DNA from: Hevea brasiliensis
Lineage: Eukaryota > Streptophyta > Magnoliopsida > Malpighiales > Euphorbiaceae
Length of the DNA stretch: 64,000 bases
NCBI RefSeq assembly: GCF_030052815.1
Contig: NC_079496.1
Location: forward strand, 40,263,593 to 40,327,592
Direction of reading: 5' to 3'
The position numbers and the translations under genes were made by a program. Within the stretch, counting starts at the first letter, position 1; each line of letters begins with the position of its first letter. Of this stretch, positions 21,282-34,402 are shown one piece after another. A model generated the notes under the pieces. It was not told the DNA's origin. It saw only the letters and a program-made list of their open reading frames with translations, and ran no database searches.

Positions 21282-23079
21282 TGATCTGTTTGATCAGTTG
21301 AAGGGTGCAGCTGTATTCTCCAAAATTGATTTGCGATCTGGTTATTATCAGTTGAAGGTGCAAGAGCAGAGTATTCCAAAAACTGCTTTCAGAACTCGGT
21401 ATGGCCACTATGAGTTTCTAGTAATGCCATTCGGGTTAACAAATGCTCCAGCTGCTTCTATGGATCTGATGAACACTATCTTCAGACCATATCTTGATCA
21501 ATTTGTGGTGGTGTTTATTGATGACATTTTGATATACTCGAGGAATTTAGAGGAGCATGACAGACATCTGCGGATTGTACTGCAGACTTTGAGGGAGAAA
21601 CAGCTATACGCCAAATTGTCGAAATGTGAATTTTGGCTGAAAGAAATTTTCTTTTTGGGACATGTTGTGTCAGCTGAAGGGATCAAGGTAGATTCCAGCA
21701 AGGTAGAAGCTATCCTTAATTGGAAGCCGCCCAGGAACATCACAGAAATTCGCAGTTTTCTGGGTCTAGCTGGATATTACCGTTGGTTTGTGAAGGGGTT
21801 TTCTATGTTATCTTCTCCACTGACCAAACTGCTTCGGAAAGATGTAAAATTTAAGTGGACTGATAAATGCCAGCAAAGTTTTGATGAGTTGAAAAGGTGT
21901 TTGACTGAAGCTCCAGTCCTCACTTTACCTACACCGGGTAAAGAATACACAGTTTATAGTGATGCTTCTCACAATGGGTTAGGCTGTGTACTGATGCAAG
22001 ATCAGAATGTCATTGCTTATGCATCACGTCAGCTAAAACCGCATGAGAGGAACTATCCAATACATGATTTGGAGCTAGCAGCTATTGTTTTTGCTCTGAA
22101 GATCTGGAGACACTATTTGTATGGGGAGAAATGCTACATTTACACAGATCACAAGAGCTTGAAGTACTTAGGCACCCAGAAGGAATTGAATTTGAGGCAA
22201 AGGAGATGGTTAGAACTCATTAAAGACTATGATTGCTTAATAGACTATCAGCCAGGGAAAGTAAATGTGGTGGCTGACGCCTTAAGTTGCAAGACTATGG
22301 CAAGTCTCAGAGTTTCTCCTTTGTCCATGGTATATGAATTGAAAGCACAGCATGCCAGTTTAGAGATTGATGATGAGGGACAGACAGTAGTTGCATGGCA
22401 TGTACAGCCAGTGTTGATTGATCAGATCAGAATGGCTGCTCAGAGTGATGAAAAATATCAGAAGCTACTGAAAGAAGTCCAGCAGGGCAAGAAACCTGAA
22501 TTTTCTGTGAAAGATGATGGTTTATTGCTACATCAGGGCAGAGTGTGCGTTCCTAGTGATGTGGAATTGAGACAAATCATTATGAAGGAAGCACATGAGT
22601 CTCCATTTGCTATGCACCCTGGTGGAACTAAAATGTACAGAGGGCTGAAAGAGCATTATTGGTGGATGGGTATGAAGAGGGATATAGCTGAATTTGTTTC
22701 CAAATGCCTAACTTGTCAGCAAGTAAAGGCAGAACATCAAGTTCCAGCTGGTTTGTTACATCCTTTGTCAGTACCAGAGTGGAAATGGGAACGGATAACT
22801 ATGGATTTTGTTACAGGACTTCCAAGGACACAGAGTAGTCATGATGCAGTATGGGTTATAGTTGACAGATTGACCAAGTCTGCTCACTTTTTGCCAGTTC
22901 GGATGGACTATAGCCTGGAAAGATTGGCCAGATTGTACATATATGAGATTGTAAAATTGCATGGAGTGCCAGTATCAATTGTATCTGACAGAGATCCTAG
23001 GTTCACTTCTAGATTCTGGGGTAGTCTTCAGAGAGCCCTAGGAACTAGATTGAACTTCAGCACAGCATTCCACCCATAG
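21268..23079 (+). pseudogene. pol: Element 1 reverse transcriptase, RNase H, integrase core
   Basis: This continuous frame of about 600 codons begins in RT ('[13 protein letters not shown]'). It contains the RT catalytic motif FIDDIL (IDD at 21517-21525), then RNase H with [10 protein letters not shown] near 21955 and TDHKSLKYL near 22145. Integrase follows with its HHCC zinc domain (MHPGGTKM near 22610, CLTCQQVK near 22706) and the first two catalytic acids (MDFVTG near 22801, SDRDPRF near 22984). The frame stops at 23077-23079, where TAG stands for the Gln of the usual HPQTDGQ (C-to-T change), just before the third catalytic residue. Clade: Ty3/gypsy chromovirus, Tekay/Del type, judged by order and motifs. 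Confidence 0.93.
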
Positions 23080-23844
23080 ACAGATGGCCAGTCTGAGAGG
23101 GTTATTCAGATATTGGAGGATATGCTACGGGCTTGTGTGATTGAATTTGAAGGTAGTTGGGATACACACTTGCCTTTGATTGAGTTTGCTTATAACAACA
23201 GCTACCAATCAAGCATTGGGATGCCTCCATATGAAGCTTTGTATGGCAGAAAGTGCAGAACTCCCTTATGTTGGGATGAAGTAGGTGAGAGGAAGATGAT
23301 TGGACCCGAAATTGTTCAGCAGACCAAAGAAAAGATCAGATTGATTAGAGATAGACTCAAGGCTACATCAGACCGTCAGAAGTCCTATGTTGATTTGAAA
23401 AGAAGAGATATTGAATATGCAGTGGGTGATAAGGTATTCCTCAAAGTTTCTCCATGGAAGAGAATTATGAGATTTGGCAGAAAGGGGAAACTGAGTCCTC
23501 GTTTCATCAGACCATATGAAGTTCTGGAAAGAGTGGGTCCTTTGGCATATCGATTGGCATTACCTCCAGAGCTAGCAAGGATACACAGTGTCTTCCATGT
23601 ATCCATGTTAAGGAGGTACAGATCTGACCCATCTCATGCACTATCAGTTGAAGAGATTGAGGTAAATCCAGACCTCTCATATGAGGAAGAACCCATAAAA
23701 ATTCTGGTTTATGAGGTGAAGCAGCTAAGGAATAAACAGATACACCTTGTTAAAGTGCTGTGGAACCATCATTCAGGTCAAGAAGCTACTTGGGAACGTG
23801 AAGAGGATATGAGGAGACAACACCCACAGCTGTTCAGAGACTAA
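23080..23844 (+). pseudogene. pol: Element 1 integrase C-terminus and chromodomain
   Basis: This is the same frame as the preceding part after the TAG, so it was one polyprotein. It carries the integrase Glu region ('QILEDMLRACVIEF'), the 'GYxxSIGMPPYEALYGRKCR' type block and the GPY/F module (KLSPRFIRPYEVLERVGPLA). A chromodomain lies at about 23680-23844 (EEPIKIL, VLWNHH, EATWEREEDM). A chromodomain at the integrase end is thought to steer chromoviruses toward heterochromatin. The stop TAA is at 23842-23844. The GPY Gly is Arg here (FIRPY for FIGPY in element 2). Confidence 0.92.
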
Positions 23845-23877
23845 TGCCAGGTAAAATTTCGAGACGAATTTTATTTT

Positions 23878-23890
23878 AAGGGGGGGAGAA
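23878..23890 (+). promoter_or_regulatory. Element 1 polypurine tract
   Basis: AAGGGGGGGAGAA lies next to the 3' LTR start and primes plus-strand synthesis. It is preceded by AATTTCGAGACGAA, also found in element 2 and, with one extra G, in the array internal regions. Confidence 0.9.
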
Positions 23891-23891
23891 T

Positions 23892-26800
23892 TGTAAGACC
23901 CCTATGTTCGGTAGTGCGTTATACTGTTCCGGTGACCAGTGTTGTCCGGACAGCTAGGATGCCTAGAACTACACTTCGTTATGAGTGAGGAGGCATAAAA
24001 TAATGAAATAAAAGAAAAGAAAATACAAGAAAAACAAAGAAAAATTAATAGCAAAGAAAGGTAACCAAGTTAAGCGAGCCGAGAACCCTAGCGATGGGTG
24101 ACCGCACCGGGAAGTTACGGCGTGGACCATTGACTAGCCCTGGACCGCGGGGAACCCTGGAAAATATTTTTAGGACTTAAAGAGACATCAATTGAAGTAT
24201 AAATATCATTAGAAATATCAAAGAAAAATTAAATAATTTGTACAAAGAAAAGTAAGAAATCGAAAAACGGACAAAACTCGGTGTTACCAAAAAATTGGGA
24301 ATGCAACCCAAACAGGGGCATTATGGTCATTTGACATCCCGAATTGTCTTTTGACCTAAATGTCCATAAAAAAATAAATAATATTACACTTAGAAAATAA
24401 AATAAAAAATTAATTTGGTGGTACTTAAAGTAAATAACAAAAATTAAGGGTTTAATGTGGAATAAGTGGAAATTAAACTTATTATATGATTAATTTGAGT
24501 GAGTGGGCCACTAAAGAATTAACTAAAAGCTAAATGGGGCAGGTGTACACCCATTATACCATCAGTAATTTCATCTTCCTCACTTGGATTCAACCATGCC
24601 GAATTGAGAAGAAAGGGAGAACTCCATTGCCGTTTTGCATGAGCTTGATCCATTCCCTCATTTCACTTCTAATCACCTAAGTTTCTTCATTAAGTTTTAT
24701 CCCCACATCACAAGGAAGAGTTTGATACTAAAATCAAGAAGTTTAGTCAAGCTTTAACAAGTCCCAACCAAAGGTAAGTTTGTATTTTTGAATATTTCTT
24801 TGATAAAGTTTGTATACATGTTATGGGTGTTTGAATTGTGAAGAAAATTTTCAAGTTTGAGGAGTTCTTGATATATCTGATTTTGGACAGCCATGGAGTT
24901 GTATGTTTAATGAAATATTCTTACATATGTTTGATGAGAATTCATTTTGAATAGGGTGAATTGATGTCCTAGTAAATTATTCCACATATATATGGTGATT
25001 GTGCACTTAGAATGGAAATTGATGAATTGTAGGACACTTTGGCATTGTGGAAAATTTTGGCAGCCTTGGGACTCTTTGATGAATGTATGAATTCATGAAG
25101 ATATTGGCAGAATTATGACATTGAGGATTGATGGATATGTATATAAATTAGTGGTGGAAATTGTATGAAATGATGAGTAGTGTTTATGTGTATTAATGTT
25201 TGTAATTGGACTTTATGAATTAGAGTTTTATTTGGTGTGTTAAGGATGTTTGTAATCTGCCAAAGTGACTTTAAAGTGAAGTGGTATATGGTTTTGGTAA
25301 TGTACCAAAACATGGGTAAGAGAGATGGACTTAGAGTAAGGTAAATGTGTAATTGATACATGTTTATGCAATGTAATTGAAGGCAGTGTACATTTTAACC
25401 TATAACTTTAAATGTGTAACTCCAATTGGTATGGGACCAATTGGAGGTGAAACTAGGCACAAAATGTGCCAACTTTCATTGAGAAAGCATACCAAAATTC
25501 TGCTTGCAAGGTAGCATGAAAAATGACCAATTCGGATTAAGTACAATTGTGACCTGAAAATTGACCAATTGGGCAGCAGTTAGTGTTTAGGCCATAACTC
25601 ACTCAAAATAGGTCCAATTGACCTGAAATTTTAACCATGAATAGTTAAGACCCATACCTACAAGTCTTATGAAGACACCAAAGCCCAGAAATGACCATAA
25701 GCAAGTCAAACAGCTTGCACAATTTAGGGTCCAAAAACTGGCCGAACCAAAGTTGACCAAATTGACCTAAAAAAATGACCTAATTTGATGCCATTTGACC
25801 AGCAATAGTAAAATGACCATAACTTGGACTACATAACTCGGATTGACCTAAAATTTTGCCCCTCGTTCCATAAGACATAGATCTACAAGTTTGTAGTTTT
25901 GACCGAAACCCAAAAACTGAGGGAACTAGGTCGTCCGGCTAGGTCAAACTAGTATACCGGAATCCAGCAAGTTGCATTAAAATGCACTAAACAAGGAAAT
26001 GAGTTTGGTAAAACGTACCAACCCTAAAACCCTATCGAATGTGACATATTAATGACACTAAAACCTAATTTACCTAGAAGGCATCGAGGGTCGGTATATT
26101 AGGTGATTAAGCAAATAATAGCTTTCAGTGAATTATTTGTCAAACATTATCGATAGAGACAGTTTAATTTAGTACTAAAACACTTCAAATTGTGTTTCTC
26201 AGTTAATAAAGACTCAGGAAAAGGGAAGGAAACACTGAGTCCAGACCAGGAGACAGTCATCAGAGGTTTGTGCACAACAACTATTTCTTTTGAATTTTTT
26301 AATTGAAATGAATTATGACTATTTGTACATTATTGTTTTAAATTGTGGAAATGTGTTTGAATGGATATTTATTGCTTGAAAAGCATTGTAAATGGTTTGA
26401 AACTGTGTAAAATTGTTTGAATGATATTGATGGATACTTATTGATTAAAAAGCATTGGAAATGGTTTGAAACCACAGCTATCATGTATATTGATTGTATT
26501 CCTCAGTAGCTTGTCTAGTGGGACGAATTGAATTCCCTCTCTGGCTGAAGTGTTGAGGTGTGTGCTTGTTGAGGAAGAATTGGATGAGTACTCATATTTG
26601 TGCTAGCTAGCTATGTTATTCCCCATTAGTCATTGACTTTTGGGACGAATTGAATACCTCATTAGCCATCGGCTTTTGGGACAAATTGAACTTTGGAACA
26701 TGATTAAGCTGTGTGTGATTTATTGATATGTATTGTGAGATTGTGAAATGAATTTAAACTCTTATTGACATATACTGTCTTTTGAATTCAACCATGATCT

Positions 26801-27592
26801 GACTTATTGAAATTTATTGTGATATTGAGAAATGGAGTTTAAATTCTTGTTGACAATTACTGTCTTGAAATTAACTATGGTTTTAAGTATCCACTATTTA
26901 TATGATTTATGAATTGTGATTTAAATTGTATTTGGTTAATGTTGTGCACCACTGAGACATTGTCTCAGCGATAGCTTTTTATTGCTGTCATAGGTAGACA
27001 GATAGACAGGGTAGCAGACTAGGCTGCTAGTACCTCCAGCGAGAGATTACCGGGTATAATGAGTATAACAATATTTTGCATTTTGTACTGTAATGTATGA
27101 CCGCTGTATGTACATATTGTTTTTGGGTTTGAGCAGTTGTAAATTCAAATTGTACATTGAAGTTGTAAAATAATTATGAGTTATTTTGGCTTGTAAAAAT
27201 TGTATTGTATTTCTTTTATCTCAGTCTTTGAAAATCACTGTGGATTTGAGTTGAGAAATATGTTGTGTTGAGAAATATGTTGGAGTTGAGATTTGGAAAT
27301 CTATTGGAGTGCTTTTTACAGGTTTTCTGAAGAACTGTTTTATCCAAAATACAGATGGCACTCTGCCAAAATTTTTACAGAAATTCCAAATAATTCAAAT
27401 GTGTTAATTCTATCACTTCAGTTCAAAAAGGTTTTTAACACCTGTAAATAGTGCTCACCACTGTAAAAGAAGTAAGAAAAGCTTTTAAAATCCCTTGTAG
27501 TGTACTTAATGGGTTATCAGTAGACGGAGTTGGTGATTCATTAGGTATACTACGGGATCTTGTTATGCCTTACAGATGGGTAGGGTGTGACA
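23892..27592 (+). repeat. Element 1: complete 3' LTR (3.70 kb)
   Basis: It runs from TGTAAGACCCC to GTGTGACA. It shares with the array LTRs a 5' block ('aagcgagccg', 'gcgatgggtgaccgc'), the block GGGCATTATGGTCATTTG and 'CCATAACT' modules (about 25592 and 25817). The last 1.43 kb matches the truncated 5' LTR. Possible target-site duplication on the right is CGAAA (27593-27597); the left partner is not visible. Confidence 0.93.
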
Positions 27593-29666
27593 CGAAAATC
27601 GAGGGAACTAGGTCGTTCGGCTAGGTCAAACTAGTATCCCGGAATCCAGCAAATTGCAAGAAAATGCAAGATACATGGAAATGAATTTGGTAACATGTAC
27701 CAACCCTAAAAGACTATCGAATGTGACATATTAGTAACATTAAAACCTAATTTACTTAGAACGCATCGAGGGTCGACGTATTAGGTTGACTAAGCAAATA
27801 ATAGCATTCAGTGAATTACTTATCAAGCATTATCGTTAAAGACAGTTTAATTAAGTACTGAAATACTTCAAATTGTGTTTATCAGTTAGCAAAGACTCAA
27901 GGAAAGGGAAGGAAACACTGAGTCAAGGCCAAGAGACGGTTATCAGAGGTTTGTGCACAATAAGTATTTCTTTTGAATTTTTCAATTGAAATAAATTACG
28001 ATTATTTATATGTTATTGTTTTAAATTGTGTTTGTGCACAATAGTTATTTCTTTTGAATTTTTCAATTGAAATAAATTATGATTATTTGTATGTTATTGT
28101 TTTAAATTGTGTTTGTGCACAATAATTTTGACTTCTCATTTTCTACTTAAAAATTGTCTGTGCACAATACTTTTTATATTCACTGCTTTTACTACCAAAT
28201 TTATTTGGAGAAATGAGTTATGAATAATTTTTAATTGCTTTGGTTTTGGGAATATTATTTAGAAATTAGTGTGTTGCCTACTTTGCAAATGGAAATTTTG
28301 AGATAAAATGTGATTTGGGAATTGTATGAAATATTGTGATTTGAAATTGTTTTGATTCACACTTGGCATGACACTGTTATCATGTTCCTCCTCCATTTAT
28401 GGGGTGAGTGTGATATATTCCTCTCTCTTTGACTTATCAGTCTGGGGTGAGTGTGATTATGTTCCTCCCTCTTTGACTTCCCAGTCTGAGGTGAGTGTGG
28501 ATGAGTACTCATTATTCAGCTAGCTTCCTCCCTCATTGATTTCGATTATTGGGGTGAGTGTGTCTTGTCGTGGTGTACAACATGGCATGTGTGAAAAAAT
28601 TGTGTCATGGCCTAAATTGTGTTATCGATCGGCAACACTGTATTATTCAGTTATTTGATCAAATTGTGTTAATTCAATTATTTGATCAAATTGTGTTATT
28701 GATTGGCAAAACTGTATTATTCAGTTATTTGATCAAATTGTGTTATGGATTGGCAAAACCGTGTTATTCAGTTATTTGATCAAATTGTGTTATTGATTAG
28801 AAAAACTGTATTATTCAGTTATTTGATCAAATTGTGTTATGGATTGGCAAAACCGTGTTATTCAGTTATTTGATCAAATTGTGTTATGGATTGGCAAAAC
28901 TGTGTTACTCAGTTATTTGATCAAATTTATGTTATATGAACTTTGTAAATTGTGAAATGGAATTGTGAACTATTTGATTTGTGAATTGTCAATAAAAGAT
29001 TATGTATCGCATTTCAAATTGTTATTGTGCACCACTGAGTAAATTTTACTCAGCGATAGCTTTTCATTGCTGTCGTAGGTAGACAGACTGACAGGGCAGC
29101 AGACTAGGTTGCTAGTACTACATTGAGAGATCATCGGGTATATTGAGTATACCACATTTTGCATTTTGTACTGTAATGTATGTTCACTGTATGTATATAT
29201 TGTTCTTGGTTTTGAGCAGTTGTAAATTCATTGAAGTTGTAAATTAAATTATGAGTTATTTTGGCTTGTAAAATTTGTACTGTATTTCTTTTATCTCAGT
29301 CTTTGAAAAATTATTGTAGATTTGAGTTGAAAAACATATTGTGTTGAATTATGTTGGAGTTTGAGATTGAGAAAAATATTGAAGTGCTTTTTACAGGTTT
29401 TTGAAGAACTGTTTTGTCCAAAATACAGATGGCACTCTGCCAAAATTTTTACAGAAATTATTTATATTCCAAATGTGTTAGCTGTTTCACTTCAGTTCAA
29501 AAAGGTTTTTAACACCTGTAAATAGTGCTCACCACTATAAAAAGAAGTAAGAAAAGTTTTAAAATCCCTTATAGTGTATTTAATGGGTTATCAGTAGACG
29601 AAGTTTGTAATTCATTAGATATACGACGGGATCATGTTATGCCTTACAGGGGGGTAGGGTGTGATA
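27593..29666 (+). repeat. LTR fragment D (3' 2.07 kb of an older related LTR)
   Basis: Sequence from 'tcgagggaactaggtcg' onward is homologous to the element 1 LTR from about 25918 to its end. It ends GGTGTGATA, an LTR end with CA changed to TA. Element 1 interrupts it on the left. It abuts mid-LTR sequence of fragment E on the right, which suggests that D's element had inserted into E. It has its own insert of 47-bp repeats and a duplicated 'tgcacaataa' stretch (about 27955-28150). Confidence 0.85.
28616..28930 (+). repeat. 47-bp tandem repeat inside LTR D
   Basis: The phrase TTATTTGATCAAATTGTGTT recurs at 28678, 28725, 28772, 28819, 28866 and 28913, an exact 47-base step. One more unit at the left is shortened. 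Element C has a single related copy near 58966. The frame open across it is a by-product of the repeat. Confidence 0.92.
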
Positions 29667-30260
29667 AATTTGGTCTAATGTTCTTCATATGAAATGTTCT
29701 ACTATGTCTTAGGTTTCCATCGGTTTAAGAATCGCCTAAATCGGAGTTTTCTAGAGAGAGTTATAGCCTTGTAAAGTTTACTGTTCATTTGGTCAATTTT
29801 AGGTGCCCAGATTCTGGCAGATTCGGTGACTCAAATTCGTTTTGTAATTTGATTGAGCTAAGTTCATAATTTGGCCTAAAATTCTTCATATGAAATATTC
29901 TACTATGTCTTAGGTTTTCATCGGTTCAAGAATCGCCGAAATCGGAGTTTTCTAGAGAGAGTTATAGCCTTGAAAAATTTACTGTTCATTTGGTCAATTT
30001 TAGGTGCCCAGATTCTGGCAGATTCGGTGACCCGAATTCGTTTTGCAATTTGATTGAGTTAAATTCATAACTTGGCCTAACATTCTTCATATGAAATATT
30101 CTACTATGTCTAAGGTTTCCATCGGTTCAAGAATCACCTAAATCGGAGCTTTCTAGAGAGAGTTATAGCCATTGAAACTTTACTGCTCATATGGCAATTT
30201 TGCAGTTTTGCAGATTCAGTAACTCAACTTTGCTCAATAATTTAATTGGGTTAATGGCAT
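29667..30260 (-). repeat. Tandem 201-bp LTR modules in E
   Basis: 'AATTTGGTCTAA...TTCTTCATATGAAAT' starts at 29667, recurs at 29868 (201 bases on) and at 30069 (201 on). A more diverged unit starts at 30261 (192 on). The first two units are almost identical, so one duplication is recent. The module is the same one found as four degenerate copies in the array LTRs. Confidence 0.9.
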
Positions 30261-31025
30261 AATTTGGGTTTGTTTTCTTCATTAAAGTTTTAGGTCTATA
30301 TCTCATCTAATTACTGGTAAAATTTCAGGTCATTTTGACCTGCCTAGCTCGAGTTATGACCCAAACACGATTACTGTTCATGTGTCTTGTTCATCTGCGA
30401 TTTTCAAGTTTGGTCAGTTTGTTCACTAGGTTTTGGTCACTTTTTGGGCATGCTTCCTAAATGAAAATTGTGTCATTTAGTGTCTATTTTCAGTCTCAAT
30501 TGGTCCCATACCAATTGGACTTGTAAAATTTCATTTTTGGTCCCTCAAAGTTGACTTTTGGTCATGTTTCATACCCAATCCGAATTTGGCTTTGATTTAA
30601 ACACTTCTAACACACTTAATTAGGTCACAAATGACCATTTCTTCCCTTAAACTATGTCAAAGGCATCATTTAGCACTTCTTCACATTTTTGGTCTCTAAA
30701 CCCTGATGTTCAAAACCCTAATTTTTCTCCCATTTGGCCAAAACTCTAGTTTAGGTTCCATATATGTTTTCTTTCATTTTCTTATAAAATTTCATCATAA
30801 ATTAACTTCATTCCAAGCTTATACAACTAATCTAACATGAAAAGAAAATTACCTCTTGTTGATTTCTTTCCAACTTCACTTTTATTCAAATCCTTGTTCT
30901 CCTTGCTTTTAATCTCTCAATCAAAGATCTCTTTGATGTTTTCTTTTAGTGGGCTATGAAATTTATGAAGGGAATTTAAACTTGGGAGGGGAAATCAATG
31001 AGGGGAAGAAGTGGAAGAAGAAGAG

Positions 31026-31030
<5 letters not shown>

Positions 31031-31070
<40 letters not shown>
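31031..31070 (+). repeat. (GA)20 microsatellite
   Basis: Uninterrupted GA dinucleotides lie within LTR fragment E. A (TA)n/(TTTA)n stretch follows at 31127-31165. Confidence 0.98.
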
Positions 31071-31076
<6 letters not shown>

Positions 31077-31126
31077 GGTGGTGGCCTCTTATGAAAAAAA
31101 AGAAATGAAGAAGACATTTGTCTTCT

Positions 31127-31165
31127 TATATATATATATATATATTTATTTATTTATTTATTTAT
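31127..31165 (+). repeat. (TA)n and (TTTA)n microsatellite
   Basis: A TA run is followed by TTTA repeats inside LTR fragment E. Confidence 0.95.
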
Positions 31166-31690
31166 CCCCAAAATTAGCTTATTAAAATTATAAATTTTAA
31201 TTGTGTCATAAGGATAATTAAACTTAAATTTTTATTTCCTTTTTTTTTTACATTTACGCTTAATTTTTTTCTTTTAATTAAATAATTAAATTTAACTATC
31301 AAAAGCCCATAAGTCTTTCATTTTAATTTTGTCGTAATGGAAATGAAAGTTTAAGTTTTCATTTCTTAAATTTTCCTTTACATATTTTTTTACTTGAATT
31401 TTTCTTCAATTTTTACCCCATAATTCAATTCATTAATTTCATTTAATTTAAGTGACATTTTGGTCAAAAGTCAACTCTTGAGGTGAATTGACCAAAATGC
31501 CCCTCATCGGGTCATAATCCTTCTTTTTATAATACCCGATGAGTCCTTAGCTTTTTTGTTCACTAGAATTTTTATTGTGTCTATCTCAATTAATTTTCTA
31601 TTTATTTTTGGTCCTCAAGGTGTCTTTGAATAGTATTAGTCACGGAAAAAAAATGGTACTATTCATAACTCGGAGGTTCGGGGTGTTACA

Positions 31691-33540
31691 CACCCTACCC
31701 CTTATTTCCCAACTGGGGGAATAGCTCATGTAGTAGGAGGGGAAAGTAAAGCAAGAGAGAATGAGAAGTTATCCACTCTAGAAGAGATATTAAGAGCGAT
31801 AGAGGGACTGAATATGTACAGTTCAGTAGATGTATCGTCGCTAAGGTTGGTACCAGATGTGGTAGTGCCACCAAAGTTCAAAGTTCCGGACTTCGATAAG
31901 TATACCAGAAATTCAGATCCCCGCATCCATCTGGCAACTTAGACAGCCAAGATGTCCGCCCTCACTGAAGATGACAGACTTCTGGTCCATTTCTCCCATG
32001 AGAGTCTCTCCAGTGTAGCCCTGCGATGGTGCATTCAACTGGACAGGAGCAAATTGCACTCCTAGAAAGATTTGGCTGATGCTTTTCTGAAACAGTACAA
32101 ATTCAACTGTGACATAGCCCCCACAAGAAGAGACCTCCAAAATCTGGTGCAGAGAGAGAGGGAAAGCTTTAAAGAGTATGCCTAGAGATGGAGAGAGAAA
32201 GCAGCAGAGGTATATCCTCCGGTTACTGACAATGAACTCTGCTCTCTGTTCACTGAGACGTTGAAAGCCTCGTATTTCAATCTGATGATTAGAAATACCT
32301 CTAACAGCTTCTCAAACATCATCCAAGCTGGCGAAAGAATAGAGGCTAACTTAAGGTTAGGATGGTTACAGGAGTTGGCTGAGAATCCTATAAAGAAAAC
32401 TGCCAGTTTTGGAAAGAAGAAAAAAGGTGATGTGCACTCCATCACCCGACAAACCCAACCTCCATTCTCACAGAGTAACTTTCGGCCATACCCCTCTACT
32501 TAAGGCCCGACAATAGCTAACATTCTGTCCCCTTTTCCAAATTATCCTCACTCTTGCCCATAATATCCACCACAAGCAGCTTACCAGCCCAGACCGCCTA
32601 CTCAACCTGTTTAACCAAGACCACCTCCTCCCCAAAATAAACCTAGACCACAGAGAAACCCTTATCCACCTCTCCCCCTTCCACTTAGTGAAATATATCG
32701 ATACCTCCTCGGTGTAAATCAGATAGTGCCTATTTCCCTGGACTTGATTCAGCCACCATATCCCAGGTGGTATGACGCCAATGCCCGATGTGAATATCAT
32801 GGAGGGCCCCTGGGGCACTCGATTAATAACTGCGGAGCTCTTAGGGGAAGAGTTCTCTACCCTGATCAGAAATGGTTGGCTGAAAATTGAAGGAAACAGT
32901 TCTCTACCCAATGTCACTTCAAACCCGTTTCCCAATCATGGTACGGGCAATGGCATGAATATGATAGACTCTGAAGAAGAAAAGTCAACCTTGGAGGTAG
33001 ATCAACTGATTCCTCACTTTAAGGAAATTTTTACAATAGTAGTGAGGGAAGGTTACCTCTGCCCTCAAACACCGGAGTCTGAAGATGATGCAGGATGCCC
33101 CTATCACGGAGGAATGGCTAACCACGAGCTGCAAAACTGTGAGGAGTTCAAACAAGAAGTCCGGAGGATGCTGTCACTCAAAACTTTGAGATGTCAGCGG
33201 AGACTGAGGTGGAGGGTGAAGTGAACACAGCCAGATTTGGCCAGAATGCTTCCTCCCCCAATCCCAGATTAACCTTTTCTGTTCCTAGCATGCCAGCACC
33301 CACACCACCAATAACAGTCATCCGAAACCCTCCTCAACTCCCAGTCATAAACACCCATGCAGTCCCTGGGAACTACAAACTCCAAGTCTTCACTCAAGAG
33401 GCATCCAGCGGCACCTTAGCTCCTAACCTCAACTATACACATATTCCACCTATAACCCCTCCTAAACTATGCTTCGCTCCCTACGAGCACTTCAAAATGA
33501 CTTACGTCGGACCCTCCGGCAATGCTACTCCCTAATCGAA
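31691..33540 (+). pseudogene. gag: Tat/Ogre-type element gag, 5'-truncated and broken
   Basis: The frame is already open at the left edge, where LTR E cuts it ('LRLVPDVVVPPKFKVPDFDK' near 31840-31895). Capsid-like sequence follows (LVHFSHESLSSVALRW, DLADAFLKQYKFNCDIAPTR, ERESFKEYA). In-frame stops occur near 31937, 32063, 32183 and 32501, mostly TAG where a Gln or Trp codon is expected. Two zinc-binding motifs are of the Tat type, CEYHGGPLGHSINNC (about 32791-32835) and CPYHGGMANHELQNC (about 33096-33140). They lie in different frames, so small frameshifts exist near 32860 and 33200. A Pro-rich stretch follows. The product would form the particle of a much older element than elements 1 and 2. 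Confidence 0.82.
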
Positions 33541-34402
33541 CCCAAAACCTGTCACGACCACTAACTCCTCCCCACCAGGTCAAGAAGTAGAATTTATAAC
33601 CCAGAGTGGGAGGTGTTACGAAAATGATGAAAGGGAAAAGAAGAAGGGGAAAGTAAAAATAGGAGAGCCATAAGAGAACACGGAGGATGGGGGTGTGAGA
33701 ATTGAGAAAGGGGAACCTACTAAACCAAAGGAAGAGGAAGAATTGTTGCTGCAAATCATGAAGCAGAGTGAGTATGATGTCATCGAGCAACTGAGAAAGA
33801 CGCCTGCTCGGATTTCATTACTGTCACTAATTCTGAGCTCTGAAGTGCATTGCCAAGCCTTATAGAAAATTCTGGATCCGGCCTTTGTGAACCCCGATAT
33901 TACTCCGGGGCAATTTGAGAAAATTGTTGGACAAATTCAGGCGTCCAGCTTTTTTACTTTCTTAGAAGACGAGATAGATTCGGTTGGTTTAAAGCACACC
34001 AAAGCTCTACATGTGACAGTCAAATGCAAAGGATGCATAGTTGCTAAGGTTCTGATTGACAACGGCTCTGCTCTCAATGTCTTGCCTAATGCCACCTTGG
34101 TGAGACTATCTGTTGAATCATTAGCCATCTGCCAAAGTGCCATGGTGGTCAGAGCCTTTGATGGTACGAATAGGGAGGTACTTGGAGACGTAGATTTGCA
34201 GCTCCAAATTGGGGCATGCACTTTCAACGTGACATTCCAAGTAATGGACATTGAACCTGCATACACCATGCTGTTAGGGAGACCCTGGATCCATTCAGCA
34301 AATGCCGTACCCTCGACCCTGCACCAGAGAATTAAATACATCATGGGCAGCAGGATCATCACAGTAAGGGGGGAGGAAGCCATGCTGGTCACCAATCCAT
34401 AA
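33541..34402 (+). pseudogene. Tat/Ogre-type aspartic protease
   Basis: Same frame as most of gag. A lead-in 'QSEYDVIEQLRKTPARISLL' (about 33769-33828) is typical of the Tat-clade region before protease. The protease core has VLIDNGSALNVLP (catalytic Asp at 34058-34060) with DNG, as is common in this clade. The flap-side motif MLLGRPWIH is near 34270-34296. In-frame stops are at about 33671 (TAA), 33863 (TAG) and 34400 (TAA). It differs strongly from the element 1 protease, supporting a separate clade. Confidence 0.85.

Larger units (their letters stand above)
29667..31690 (-). repeat. Minus-strand LTR fragment E
   Basis: Read on the minus strand, it starts TGTAACACCCCGAACC at 31690 and runs to 29667, where D cuts it. 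Its 'CCATAACT/GCTATAACT' modules appear here reversed ('gagttatagcc'). It has the block GGGGCATTTTGGTCAATT reversed near 31490-31508. Its terminal end lies directly against Tat-element gag sequence, so E probably inserted into that element. An open stretch at 30949-31185 covers microsatellites and is not a gene. Confidence 0.85.

Noticed and set aside
21268..23844. Integrated pararetrovirus (caulimovirus type)
   Set aside because: An integrase with HHCC and DDE motifs, a chromodomain and LTRs are present, and no movement protein is seen. This is a Ty3/gypsy element.
28558..28779. Frame with repeated 'IQLFDQIVL' as a repeat protein
   Set aside because: It is the translation of the 47-bp tandem repeat in an LTR. 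The step of 47 is not a multiple of three, so the frame is accidental.
30949..31185. Frame rich in Arg-Glu
   Set aside because: It is produced by the (GA)n and (TA)n microsatellites within LTR fragment E.
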